Assembly (NCBI RefSeq): GCF_024158745.1
Contig: NZ_JAMZAW010000008.1
Coordinates: forward strand, 234,435-298,434
Source: Paenibacillus tyrphae
GTDB taxonomy: Bacteria; Bacillota; Bacilli; Paenibacillales; NBRC-103111
DNA length: 64,000 nt
Reading direction: 5' to 3'
The translations under genes were made by a program, and so were the position numbers. Position 1 is the stretch's first letter; each line of letters begins with the position of its first letter. Below are positions 54,887 through 63,943 of this stretch, piece after piece. The notes beneath the pieces were generated by a model. The model was not told the DNA's origin and did not search any database. It saw nothing but the letters and a program-made list of their open reading frames with translations.

Positions 54887-56093
54887 TGTTATTTTTATGG
54901 GAGATTTCTTTCCACTCGCTTGGCGTCATGCCGGTTTCCTTTTTGAACAGCCTGCTAAAATAAGACGCATCCTCATAACCGACCTGCCGGGCTATGTCTT
55001 GAATGCTGCTGTGTTCCTTTTTCAACAAATCTTTGGCGGTGCCGATTCGCGTCTGAATCAGCCATTCGGAGAAGCTGATCCCCATTTTCTTTCTGAAGAG
55101 CTGGCTCAAATAGTTGCGGTTCAGATGAAGCTCTTTGGACAAATGATCGAACGTGATCGGCTCATGAAGGTGCATGGTCACATACGAGGTGATATAGCGG
55201 ACATAGTCGGCTTGCTTGATCGCTGTGTGCAAGTCCAACTGCTGTCTGAGCTGTTTGTTTTCCGACTTGACCTCCTGGTATTTCTTGAACAGCTCCGTCA
55301 CCCGGATGATGCTTGCCTCTGTCGGAATTCTTTCAAAGCTGGACCCGCCGATGTAGCCCATCGCTTCCGTATGGTTGTATATGTACTCCGCATTTTCTGG
55401 GGAATTGACAGGCCCTCCGTAGACGAGCTTGAAAATGTCCGGATTGACCGTTTCGGCGGCTTTAAAGATTTTGTCGGATAGAACTGCGCTCTCTTCTAGA
55501 CTTATGGCGAGCTTGACTCCCGAGCTTCCGCCTTTGGTAAATCCAAGGTGTGCGCAAATGATATGTGCCCCGGCAGCAGACATCTGAGCAGCCTGTTCTT
55601 CATTAAAGACAAACGCAATCGTAAACAGACCCTTCTCGCTGGCTTTACGTATGGCGGTAACTTCCATGTCGAAGGATATCCCCGCTTCCTGGAGCGCTTC
55701 GCCAAACACGCCGTCGATCAGTCCGACCGTCGGGTAATTGGTAATTCCTACAAATCCCGCATCGCGGATCTCGTCCAAGTAATCGTCCAGCACAATTCCC
55801 GGATCGGTGGCGCATAAGCCAAAAATACATGGAATGGAGCTTACATTGCGAAGCACCTCTTGGATGCCTGTCTCCATGACCATCTCGTTACTGTTGCCGA
55901 AAGGAAGGAGGCTGGCTGTCGAGCTATACCCCATTAAGCGAAAGCGCCCCGCATTCAGGACCAGGATAAGGTCCGCGCCGCCCGTTTCGGCATATTTGGC
56001 AAAAAGGCCGCAACTGACGGCTGCGCCTATAATATGTTTGTTTTGTTCTACCGCTTGGTTAAGCTTGTGTATGATCCTTTTCAGATCTTGCAT
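54870..56093 (-). CDS. AraC-type regulator fused to a PEP-hydrolase-like barrel
   Basis: 407 residues. Residues 1-275 form a TIM barrel paralogous to the neighbour's product, sharing [41 protein letters not shown] and AHLGFTKGGSSG. Residues 300-400 are an AraC DNA-binding domain with two helix-turn-helix units (LSKELHLNRNYLSQLFRKKM and IARQVGYEDASYFSRLFKKE). This is the layout of a regulator whose sensor domain arose from the enzyme it may control. A coiled coil (KYQEVKSENKQLRQQLDL) joins the two. The gene is convergent with the enzyme gene. Confidence 0.9.
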   Translation of the reverse strand: MQDLKRIIHKLNQAVEQNKHIIGAAVSCGLFAKYAETGGADLILVLNAGRFRLMGYSSTASLLPFGNSNEMVMETGIQEVLRNVSSIPCIFGLCATDPGIVLDDYLDEIRDAGFVGITNYPTVGLIDGVFGEALQEAGISFDMEVTAIRKASEKGLFTIAFVFNEEQAAQMSAAGAHIICAHLGFTKGGSSGVKLAISLEESAVLSDKIFKAAETVNPDIFKLVYGGPVNSPENAEYIYNHTEAMGYIGGSSFERIPTEASIIRVTELFKKYQEVKSENKQLRQQLDLHTAIKQADYVRYITSYVTMHLHEPITFDHLSKELHLNRNYLSQLFRKKMGISFSEWLIQTRIGTAKDLLKKEHSSIQDIARQVGYEDASYFSRLFKKETGMTPSEWKEISHKNNNIPRN

Positions 56094-56161
56094 GAGAGTC
56101 AGTCCTTTTTGTCAGTTACCTCTATTTTACCACCTCTCTGCTTTTCAAGGTATTTTCATGT

Positions 56162-56183
56162 AAAAAAGAGAGCCGTAGCTCTC
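56162..56183 (-). terminator. Terminator of the YyaL-like gene
   Basis: GAGAGC-TACG-GCTCTC followed by six T on the minus strand. Confidence 0.88.
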
Positions 56184-56196
56184 TTGGACAAAGGTA

Positions 56197-58347
56197 TTAA
56201 AAGTCACTCTCGTCGCTGCCGTCCTGCAGCAGCTCACGCAGTTCCTCCAAGTCGCTCACGGGCGACTGGCAAGCATAGTTCTCGCAGACGTAGGCCGTCG
56301 CCCGTCCGCCGAGCGGCCGCTTGTCCTGTACGAGCGGGATCAAGCGCCCGACCTCCTCCGCCCCGGCAACGCCGACCGGATGCAGAATCGTCAGTGCATT
56401 CGGCAGGAAGGCGCGGTGCACCTCGTGGATCATCGCCTGCGTCTCTTCCTTCGCCGGGTCGCCTGCAATGACGATTTCCGACGGCGCACCGAATGCAAAA
56501 TCGACAGCCATCAGGAACAGTGCGTGCCCGGACGGATACTTTTCCACCGATCCGGCGAACGCTTTCAGTTGCTCCTCCGCTTTCTGAGACAAAGCCGCGT
56601 CGTACGTGTAACGTGCAAGCTTGTGCAGGTTAAGCGCCGCAGCAGAATTGCCCGACGGCATCGCGCCGTCGTAAATCTCTTTCGGCCGCGTGAACAGCCG
56701 TTCCCCGTCCTCCCCGTAAAAGAACAATCCGCCCTTTTCCTCGTCCCAAAATAAGCGCAGCATGTCCCTGTTCAGCTCTACCGCCTGCTGCAGCAGTGTA
56801 TGATCAAATGAAGCTTCGTACAGCTCGATCAAGCCCCAGACAAGGAACGCGTAATCGTCGACGTACCCGAGGTAAGCTGCCTCGCCGTCTCGGTATCGTG
56901 CCAGCAGCCTGCCGTCTTCGCGGCGCAGCTTCGTTAGGATGAAATCGGCCGCTTTGCGTGCCGCCTCGACATACTCCGGCTTATGCAGCGCCTTGGCCGC
57001 CTTCGCCAGTGCCATGATCATTAGCCCGTTCCATGAGGTCAAAATCTTGTCGTCCTTATGCGGATGAATCCGCTGTTCCCGGTGCTCGAACAGCTTCCGG
57101 CGGGACGCTTCGAGCCGTGTGTTCAGCTCCGTCACGTCCAACTGCATCCGCCGCGCGGACGTTTCCACCGTCGCATCGATCAGATTCGGGATGCTATGTC
57201 CTTCGAAATTGCCCGTGCCGGTAATATCGTACACCTGGCAGTACAGCTCGCCTTCCTCTTCGCCGAGCACCTGCGTCACCTCATCCGGCGTCCATACGTA
57301 AAATTTGCCTTCCTCGCCCTCGGAGTCGGCATCCTCCGCCGAATAAAATCCGCCTTCCGGGTCGGTCATATCGCGCAGCACATAGGCGATAACCTGCTCG
57401 GCGATATCCGCGTACTTCCGCTTGCCGGTCGCTTGGTACGCTTCAATATACGTCATCGTCAGCAGCGCGTTGTCGTACAGCATTTTCTCGAAATGCGGTA
57501 CCAGCCATCGCTCGTCTGTCGAATACCTCGCAAAGCCGTATCCGATGTGATCGTACAAGCCGCCGCGGTGCATCCGGTCCAGCGTATTCTCGACCATGGC
57601 CAGTGCTTTTGCTTCTCCCGTACGCTTCCAATACCGAAGCAGAAACGACAAGTTGTGGCTCGTCGGGAACTTCGGCGCGTCCCCGAAGCCGCCGTAGGCC
57701 GGATCGTACACCTCTTCGTAAAAGCGATATGTACGCTCCAGGATATCGTTCGACAGCTCGCCTTCCAGATTGGCGATCATCCGCCTCTGTGTTTCTTCGA
57801 CGATCTGCTCGCCGATCTCCGCGACCTTCGCCGGGTCCTCCCGCCATTTGCCCGCGAGCTGCGGTAAAATATCCAGGAGGCCGTGCCGCCCGTGCTTGCG
57901 TGCCTTCGGGAAATAGGTCCCTGCGAAGAATGGCTTCTTCTCGGGCGTCATGACGATCGTGAGCGGCCATCCGCCCCTCCCCGTCATCGCCTGACAGACG
58001 GACATGTACAGATGGTCCACGTCCGGCCGCTCCTCACGGTCTACCTTGACCGCTATGTAATCGCGGTTCAACAGCGCGGCAACCTCTTCATCCTCGAAGG
58101 ATTCTCTTTCCATGACGTGACACCAATGGCAGGTAAAACTAATCACACTTCTTTCATCGTATTAGCCCGAAGGCTAGGAATAGCCTATGGACAAGAATAC
58201 CGGTTTGCCTTCGCGTGCAGATTTACTAAAAGCTTCTTCTCCCCACGGGAACCAATCTACGGGATTATGAGCATGTTGTAATAAGTATGGAGATTTTTCA
58301 TTAATGAGCCGATTTGTGTATTTATGCTTCACAGTTTCATCACGCAT
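56197..58347 (-). pseudogene. YyaL/DUF255 thioredoxin-domain protein gene, interrupted by in-frame stops
   Basis: A gene of the Spermatogenesis-associated-protein-20 (YyaL) family: thioredoxin-like N-terminus with CHWCH plus a large glycosidase-type six-hairpin domain. ATG at 58347 with AGGGAG nine bases upstream starts [20 protein letters not shown] and reaches SIGYS, then TAG (58176-58174) and TAA (58164-58162) interrupt. After 14 codons (42 bases), the same frame resumes with TCHWCHVMERESFED and runs intact for about 645 residues to 56197. The 57-codon 5' part is AT-rich, the rest GC-rich. The downstream part could still be translated from GTG at 58146, but without its full thioredoxin domain. 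Confidence 0.8.
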
Positions 58348-58410
58348 TCTCTAACACTCCCTAAAGGAATATTGTTACATTTTGAGTATATCCCTTATTG
58401 AATTTAAAAA

Positions 58411-58445
58411 CAAAAAAGACAATCAACTTTATCTGAGCGATTGTC
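58411..58445 (-). terminator. Orphan terminator downstream of a gene fragment
   Basis: GACAATC and GATTGTC pair across 14 bases and are followed by six T on the minus strand. Its only possible upstream gene is the fragment at 58475-58678. Confidence 0.7.
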
Positions 58446-58474
58446 ATATGGTACTCTTCCTCAAACCAACTATA

Positions 58475-58678
58475 CTAATCTATTGCAATCATCTTAGAAT
58501 CTATTAGAAAAAGAAATTGAGAATTCTGTCCATGTTCCCATTTGATCAACGGCGTGTTTCCCCAATTGATTTCGACCAGGGGCGAAGCTCCGAAAAGAGA
58601 GATTAATTTATCATTTGCAAGGGGGACAAAAGCTGTCGCTATCTTTTTGAATGAAGAATAAACTGAAAAAAAAAGATT
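58475..58678 (-). pseudogene. 5'-truncated gene fragment, unknown family
   Basis: A minus-strand frame of 67 codons, open from a TGA at 58681 down to TAG at 58477-58475, with no start codon or ribosome site. The sequence looks like natural protein (AFVPLANDKLISLFGASPL and VEINWGNTPLIKWEHGQNSQ), and a well-formed terminator follows it 30 bases on. I take it as the C-terminal end of a gene whose 5' part was replaced by the collagen-like gene region. Confidence 0.45.
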
Positions 58679-58696
58679 TCAAGGAGGCCGTTTCTT

Positions 58697-59386
58697 ATGA
58701 GCAATATACCAGGCCCTCCGGGACCAACCGGATTAACCGGCCTTACAGGCCTTACGGGACCAACCGGCCCAACCGGTCCTACAGGTCCTGTAGGGCCACC
58801 TGGACCCCCAGGCCCTTTCGTTCCTTTCCGCAGCGCCTGCTCGCGATTTCCCGCGAGTACATTTACTTTTTTTAACCGAAACTTTATCAGTATCCCCGAT
58901 AATAGTCCGGCAGTACCTTATCCTTCTACGATTACCGTTTCGGGACTATCAGGCGTAATTGCAAAAGTAACTGTATCCCTGTTTTCTCTTTCGCATTCAG
59001 ATCCTGTTGATATTGCCATGTTGCTGGTTGGACCGGACGGTTTGACAAACACCATTTTGATGTCAGGTGCAGACGGAATTACAAATATTAATTCTTTGAA
59101 TCTAACCTTTGACGATGACGCTGAGAATTTTCTTCCAGCTAATAGCGCCATCACGTCCGGTACTTACAAACCTACGAGCTTATCTTTAGTCAACAACTTG
59201 CCTGCCCCGGCGCCAACGTCATCACCTTCCGTCGCGCTAAGCAATTTTAACGGCCTGTCTCCGAATGGCATATGGAGCTTATTCATAGCTGATCAGACAT
59301 TAACGGGTAGCGGCAATCTGTCCAGAGGCTGGGCTATCAGTATTAAAACACCCGAGACGGAAATATGTACCTACACCCTTTTATGA
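58697..59386 (+). CDS. Collagen-like protein with C-terminal P-domain-like jelly roll
   Basis: 229 residues. Residues 5-40 are Gly-X-Y triplets ([20 protein letters not shown] and on), followed by a short Phe/Pro/Arg junction. The remaining 180 residues are beta-rich with [30 protein letters not shown] and a final [13 protein letters not shown]...GWAISI, the layout of proprotein-convertase P-domains. No signal peptide; bacterial collagen-like proteins with such short N-termini (BclA type) go to the exosporium of spores. GGAGG lies nine bases before ATG. Confidence 0.8.
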   Translation: MSNIPGPPGPTGLTGLTGLTGPTGPTGPTGPVGPPGPPGPFVPFRSACSRFPASTFTFFNRNFISIPDNSPAVPYPSTITVSGLSGVIAKVTVSLFSLSHSDPVDIAMLLVGPDGLTNTILMSGADGITNINSLNLTFDDDAENFLPANSAITSGTYKPTSLSLVNNLPAPAPTSSPSVALSNFNGLSPNGIWSLFIADQTLTGSGNLSRGWAISIKTPETEICTYTLL

Positions 59387-59620
59387 GTGGAATAGCCGAT
59401 TTTGTTCTCTTAGTCCTCTAGTTCTCAGAAACTGGTAAGCCATTTTTATCGAAAGATTAGCTTTAAACTCTTTTGTACTCGGAACGATATGTTGTTGTTT
59501 TACCTTTCCCATACTAATATTTACTCCTTGTGATTTTTTAAAGTAAGGTATTGTCCCTAGTTCTTCTAACCTTTGTGCTGCACTAGGTTCATTATAAAAG
59601 TTATAATAATTATAATGCAC
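59381..59620 (-). CDS. Possible small hypothetical protein or gene remnant
   Basis: 79 residues if started at GTG 59620; no ribosome site is visible. The product is basic and polar ([20 protein letters not shown] and [20 protein letters not shown]) with natural codon use. It overlaps the end of the collagen-like gene by six bases. A TGA precedes the frame, so it may be the remnant of a longer gene. I do not recognise the family. Confidence 0.3.
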   Translation of the reverse strand: MHYNYYNFYNEPSAAQRLEELGTIPYFKKSQGVNISMGKVKQQHIVPSTKEFKANLSIKMAYQFLRTRGLREQNRLFHS

Positions 59621-59717
59621 TCTTAGTAAGTCGCTGCTTCAATAAATGTTTGAACTTGAATTTGTGCTTGAATTTTGCTGACGAAGGAGTTGTGAATGAG
59701 CTATCGTTTGTCCCACC

Positions 59718-59777
59718 AAAAAAGCATTGGCCTGCGACCTGAAGTTCCACTATGGAACATACAGATTCACAGGCCAA
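59718..59777 (-). terminator. Terminator of the beta-propeller gene
   Basis: Minus-strand TTGGCCTG pairs with CAGGCCAA around an inner stem GTTCC/GGAAC, and TGCTTTTTT follows; 80 bases beyond the gene's stop. Confidence 0.6.
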
Positions 59778-59857
59778 GTACATTTTCATTCGTGGTGGTG
59801 GCCATCAGGCCATGTTAGTCGGGACAGCCCCTTACTCCAAAACTTTCTCACGGATGC

Positions 59858-61198
59858 TTAATCGCTCGTAAATTTCGCCAAAAGGACGTCATAATTGCCG
59901 TTGGAACTGTCCTTTTGGAACGAACCCGTAACCACATAACCGCCGTCATTGGTCGTTGCCACACGTTTGCCTATTTCGCCAGTGTTCCCAAAATCATACA
60001 TATTCGACCATAATGCATTTCCTGCGTTGTTGATTTTCATCAGCACCAAATCTTCTTTACCCACTAGCGGACTCGTCAGCCCGGTCACGATATAATTGCC
60101 GTCCTTGGCCGCTTTGACATCATTGGCAAAATCGCCATTCGTTGAATGAAACTGGTTCGCCCACAACTTGCCCCCCGAAGTGCTGACCTTAGTTACAAAG
60201 ATGTTATACCCCTGAGAACTGTTTGGTTGACCGAAGTTGTTGATGGACCCTGCAGCCACATAGCCGCTGCTCGTTGCGGCAACACCTTGTAGCATGGAAT
60301 ATTTGTCCAGGGTAGATTCGAATTCCGTCCCTCCGGAGCCGGATACTTTTACCATCAGTCCGTACATCGATTGTTCCGTCCCTCCTGGGATGGTTTGCTT
60401 GATGGTTTTATATCCGACGCCCACATAGCCGCCGTCCGGCGTTGCGCTTACGCCGTAAAAGCGGTCTTCCAGATTTACCTGACCGTATGTCCGGCTCCAT
60501 TGAACATTGCCGCTAGCATCCACTTTAAGCATGAAAGCATCAGTCGTATGCTGGCTGTCTTCCTTGGCGCCGACAATGACGTAGCCGCCGTCATGCCCGA
60601 TTTCCATCGCTTTAGCCTCTTCTTGGCCTGGACCACCATATGTTTTTGCCCATTGTATCGCTCCATTGGCATCTGTCTTCGCCAAGTAGATATCTTTAGA
60701 ACCGCTCGCATTGCTTGTCCCGGCGATGATATACCCACCGTCGCTCGTTTGCCGAACCTCGGCACCCGTTTCTTCTGCGGCCCCGCCCAGCGCATATGCC
60801 CATTGAAGCGTCAGGGATGCGTCCGTCTTGGCAAACAGGATATCCTCGTTTCCATTAACCGTGGTAGAGCCTACGAACACATAGCCGCCGTCGCTTGTCT
60901 GCACGACGGATTCGCCGAAATCGCGCTGCGAGAAGTTGAATGTAGTGCCTTTCTGGAGCGCTGGAGGAGCAAGGCTTGCCGATGGCTGAAGTGTAGAAAG
61001 TGAATTTTTCCCATCTGCGTTTTTGTTTTGGCTGAGTAGATTGGTGACCTTGACCTCTGCATTTTTGACGGGTACCTGACTTGAGGCTTCAGGAAGACTA
61101 TCAGTTGTCGGTAGGCTAGATTCATGGGCAAAAGCAACTTGAGCGGAAAGCAGCAGTGCAGCAGTTAAAGAAGAAAGTACAGGAATTGACTTTTTCAT
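59858..61198 (-). CDS. Secreted beta-propeller repeat protein
   Basis: 446 residues. Signal peptide of about 24 residues (ending AFAHE), a Ser/Asn-rich linker, then about seven blades marked by VQTSDGGYVFVGSTT, RQTSDGGYIIAGTSN, EIGHDGGYVIVGAKE, SATPDGGYVGVGYK, ATSSGYVAAGS, KAAKDGNYIVTGLT and ATTNDGGYVVTGSF, each followed by an aromatic-rich W..Y.G segment. This is a seven-bladed propeller of the kind widespread in surface proteins. No enzyme motif. GGGAGG precedes the ATG. Confidence 0.8.
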   Translation of the reverse strand: MKKSIPVLSSLTAALLLSAQVAFAHESSLPTTDSLPEASSQVPVKNAEVKVTNLLSQNKNADGKNSLSTLQPSASLAPPALQKGTTFNFSQRDFGESVVQTSDGGYVFVGSTTVNGNEDILFAKTDASLTLQWAYALGGAAEETGAEVRQTSDGGYIIAGTSNASGSKDIYLAKTDANGAIQWAKTYGGPGQEEAKAMEIGHDGGYVIVGAKEDSQHTTDAFMLKVDASGNVQWSRTYGQVNLEDRFYGVSATPDGGYVGVGYKTIKQTIPGGTEQSMYGLMVKVSGSGGTEFESTLDKYSMLQGVAATSSGYVAAGSINNFGQPNSSQGYNIFVTKVSTSGGKLWANQFHSTNGDFANDVKAAKDGNYIVTGLTSPLVGKEDLVLMKINNAGNALWSNMYDFGNTGEIGKRVATTNDGGYVVTGSFQKDSSNGNYDVLLAKFTSD

Positions 61199-61469
61199 AA
61201 TAACCTCCCATTTTTATCATAAATATTATATACAAGTATATTTTAACATATTTTTTGATATAAAATCAGAAAATATATTTCAAAATAGTTAACGTTTTTC
61301 CACTTTTTTCTTTTCCTTAGCGACATGACATATGAAACCGTATAAGGACAAGCGCAAATGCCCCCTGCCCTCTCCGCAAACAATGCTAATGATCTATGAA
61401 ACTATAAAAACAGAATCAATAAATAGGTTCTTGATACAGTGTTTTGACAAGAATATGTTCCGATAAAAT
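61199..61469. other. Intergenic AT-rich stretch without genes
   Basis: Leader of the propeller gene plus AT-rich sequence. I see no open frame with a ribosome site, no RNA gene and no repeat in it. Confidence 0.5.
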
Positions 61470-61491
61470 AAAAAATCCGCGATTTACGCGG
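61470..61491 (-). terminator. Terminator of the small membrane protein gene
   Basis: Minus-strand CCGCG-TAAAT-CGCGG followed by ATTTTTT. Confidence 0.78.
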
Positions 61492-61547
61492 TATTTAATC
61501 GGCCTATATTCTTGTTATCCGACACCAGTATAATACAATCTTTTTAA

Positions 61548-61907
61548 TCAATCCTTTTTGTCATTTACTTTCACAGTAAAAATGCTTAATACAATGGTTA
61601 GAATCACATATGTCCAAAAACCATGAATTTCAAATCCCGTGAGATATCTATCAAGTAACCATAACTTAATCGGTGTTAACACAAGTGAAGCTACGATTAA
61701 TAATGGCGTTGTTAAACACCCAATCCCAACTACAATTGAAATGAAGGAAATCGTCAGTAGGAAGCCATAAATGAAACTAATAACAAACATAAGCACTGTT
61801 GCAATTATTAACGTTTTGGTATCTGAAATGGATATATACTGGTTAAAGTAATAATTCCCACACCAGAAAACAAAAAATGTAACAAGTAAGTTGAGTAGGT
61901 TTCTCAA
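61548..61907 (-). CDS. Small membrane protein, unknown function
   Basis: 119 residues with four hydrophobic helices (LLNLLVTFFVFWCGNYYF, TLIIATVLMFVISFIYGFLL, VVGIGCLTTPLLIVASLVLT and FWTYVILTIVLSIFTVKV) and a charged C-terminus VNDKKD. Size and helix number recall phage-holin-family IV (YvlD-like) proteins, a weak link. Start is TTG with GGAGG seven bases before. AT-rich like its neighbours. Confidence 0.7.
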   Translation of the reverse strand: MRNLLNLLVTFFVFWCGNYYFNQYISISDTKTLIIATVLMFVISFIYGFLLTISFISIVVGIGCLTTPLLIVASLVLTPIKLWLLDRYLTGFEIHGFWTYVILTIVLSIFTVKVNDKKD

Positions 61908-61975
61908 TTACAGGCCTCCTTACTTTCCTTGATATCTCTTTCCTCTTTATAGATATTATAAACATGGGCAGCAAA

Positions 61976-62731
61976 TTACAAATTTCCTTCGATCGCAATT
62001 TCATCCGCCTGCTCCATCGTTGCTATCACCCAACGACTGACATAATCAATAAATTCGGCGCTGGATGGGTTATTGATTGCAATTTTAGCCCAGTGGTTCA
62101 AGATCACTTTCCATTCCGGTTTACTAATAAAATTCATGCCGGTATCATCAAAACTCTCAAAGCCTGCCTCCTTACGTGGATATACCTCCTTGATTCCTTC
62201 ATATAAAAGATGAAAATCCACACGATATATCCATAAGCCGACCCCCAAATTTTCACGCCAATGCCCCTTCTCATCTTCAGCATAGGGGTATAAACCATAG
62301 CCAATTTTCCCATCAGCACGATGATGAAATTGCCGTACCTCGATGAGCTTTTCTTTTTGGGTGATATATATTGTCAAAGTGGGATGCCCCATATGCTCTT
62401 TCATTTGCAAGACGATTTTCTCGAATTGCTTCTGTCTGCTGTTATCTTCCAAACGATTAAAAAAGCTGCATTTCAATAAAAAATGCCCACTCCATCTCTC
62501 TTGCTCCGTCCATTTAAATTGAAACAATTCTTTAGTCGTTCGGTCTGGTCTTCCTGCATTGATCCATTCGAAAAAAGCCGTTTCCTCTTGTACAGCTGTT
62601 ATAGAAGAACCCGTCTCAACAAGAAAGAAGTGAGCTGTGCCAAAATACTCTATCAAAAACGACTTGATCCGTAATTTTTGTTCGTGAAGTGTCAAATAAG
62701 ATGTGCAAGCAATCTCAGTGTCATAACGCAA
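61976..62731 (-). CDS. Hypothetical cytosolic protein
   Basis: 251 residues, no signal peptide or membrane helix. Rich in aromatic residues (TKELFQFKWTEQERWSGHFL, GHWRENLGVGLWIYRVDFHL); the C-terminal third is helical. I do not recognise the family. TTG start at 62731 with GGGAG eight bases before. It is AT-rich and isolated, transcribed in the same direction as the membrane-protein gene 68 bases downstream, so they may share a transcript. Confidence 0.65.
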   Translation of the reverse strand: MRYDTEIACTSYLTLHEQKLRIKSFLIEYFGTAHFFLVETGSSITAVQEETAFFEWINAGRPDRTTKELFQFKWTEQERWSGHFLLKCSFFNRLEDNSRQKQFEKIVLQMKEHMGHPTLTIYITQKEKLIEVRQFHHRADGKIGYGLYPYAEDEKGHWRENLGVGLWIYRVDFHLLYEGIKEVYPRKEAGFESFDDTGMNFISKPEWKVILNHWAKIAINNPSSAEFIDYVSRWVIATMEQADEIAIEGNL

Positions 62732-62971
62732 TAATATAGCTCCCTTCTATTCGCCAATTACCAGTTTATTATACTAGACTTGATAAGATCTGACAGCGAT
62801 ATTTGCTTCATCAGCCATCATAGTAATGGAATCATTGTGCTCGTTAATGACTGTCGCATCCTTAAATTCCCATTCATAATTTCAGGTACAGGCACGAAAG
62901 CACGAGAGTAGACATTACAATACCACATACTCCTTATGCCTGATAAAAGATTCATTTTCTTAAACAAAATC
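62732..62971. other. Intergenic region without a recognisable gene
   Basis: AT-rich sequence; I see no supported open frame, RNA gene or repeat here. Confidence 0.5.
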
Positions 62972-62996
62972 AAAAAAGCCACTATTTAATAGCGGC
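62972..62996 (-). terminator. Terminator, probably of the small secreted protein gene
   Basis: Minus-strand GCCGCTAT and ATAGTGGC pair over a three-base loop and are followed by six T. Confidence 0.75.
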
Positions 62997-63134
62997 ACGT
63001 TTGCCCTTTCGGCAGCAAGTGCTTGGGATGATCAAAGCTAACGAAAGTGACATGAAAACACAAGGAATTTTTTTTAAGCATAATACACTAAAATGTACAT
63101 TAAGAAGGGACAGACTTTTGTCTGCCCTAAATGG

Positions 63135-63422
63135 TTACTTAAGAATCGTAAATTCATAAAGTACATTATTGTCGGTATCACGAATCAATGCCTTCCCTGG
63201 TTTTACTGCTTTAACTTTCGTATAACCTCTGTCGCAATTAGATGTTACATCGATATATCTGCTACCGTCTTCTACAGATACAGATGCATTATAGATTTTA
63301 TAACTACGATCACCATTATCTAGAGCTAGAGACTGCGAAGTTATGGTATTTTCTTGAGGAGCTGCTTGTGCATTATGTGCAGACAAAGGTGCAATCAGGG
63401 AAGCTAACAGACCAAAGTGCCG
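63135..63422 (-). pseudogene. Small secreted protein gene with a broken signal peptide
   Basis: The reliable part is 83 residues from 63386: SAHNAQAAPQENTITSQSLA, then SYKIYNASVSVEDGSRYIDV and KAVKPGKALIRDTDNNVLYE, a small beta-rich exported domain. In frame upstream is the hydrophobic core and cleavage region of a signal peptide (FGLLASLIAPLSAHNAQA), but the basic start MKK-type segment is missing: at about 63420 AT-rich sequence changes abruptly into GC-rich sequence. The gene probably lost its first codons to a recombination event. A TTG at 63386 is the only start, and it would give no signal peptide. Confidence 0.55.
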
Positions 63423-63550
63423 CGCGAACCGGGGAAGTCGGGGGAGTCGGCGGAGTCACAATTGTATCTGTGGCTGTATCGAACGGGACGTATGGGGTCC
63501 GCCAATCGTCCTGTGCTACTCACGGCGGCGAGCCGACCGCGGCGGCCGGG

Positions 63551-63943
63551 TTAGTCGGTGTGTGCGACGGCGCGGATTTCAATCAGTTGGTGAGGGAACG
63601 CCAGACCCGACACGCCGATGAGGGTGACGGCCGGCCGATGGTCGCCCACATACTCCTTGTACAGAACGATGAACTGCTCGAAATGCTCTTGCGGGTTTGT
63701 TAGAAAGACCTCCATCTCAGCAATGTTCGACCTCGTGACACCAAATCCCGCCAGCACGCGATCGAGGTTCTCCAGCGTCTGCCGGGTCTGTGCCTCGATA
63801 TCGCCCTCGCCAACGAACGCGCCCTGCATATCGTGGGAAAATTGTCCCGAAATGTAGATGTTGCCTTTGACGCTGTAACCTTGGGTGACGCCGAAAGCTT
63901 CTTCCCATTCAACACCATGATTGTAGGTTTTAGCAGTAGTCAT
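63551..63943 (-). CDS. RidA/YjgF/YER057c-family protein
   Basis: 130 residues. A chorismate-mutase-like fold with NIYISGQFSHDMQGAFVGEG, TRQTLENLDRVLAGFGVTRS, EVFLTNPQEHFEQF and RPAVTLIGVSGLAFPHQLIE; the deaminase-site Arg in HRPAVTLIGV is present, though the last motif (ALIEIEA-like) reads LIEIRAVA. Family members hydrolyse reactive enamine/imine intermediates. GGAGAG precedes the ATG. GC-rich, unlike the preceding 5 kb; it seems a different acquisition. Confidence 0.85.
   Translation of the reverse strand: MTTAKTYNHGVEWEEAFGVTQGYSVKGNIYISGQFSHDMQGAFVGEGDIEAQTRQTLENLDRVLAGFGVTRSNIAEMEVFLTNPQEHFEQFIVLYKEYVGDHRPAVTLIGVSGLAFPHQLIEIRAVAHTD

Noticed and set aside
58134..58176. Programmed stop-codon readthrough in the YyaL-like gene.
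   Set aside because: Two different stop codons in one 42-base insertion and the composition break favour a mutated or hybrid gene.
59697..59819. 40-codon plus-strand frame with an AAGGAG upstream.
   Set aside because: It lies over the terminator hairpin of the propeller gene and its product has no protein-like pattern.
63242..63703. Plus-strand frame of 153 codons across the 63.4 kb junction.
   Set aside because: Antisense to the secreted-protein fragment and to RidA; no ribosome site.
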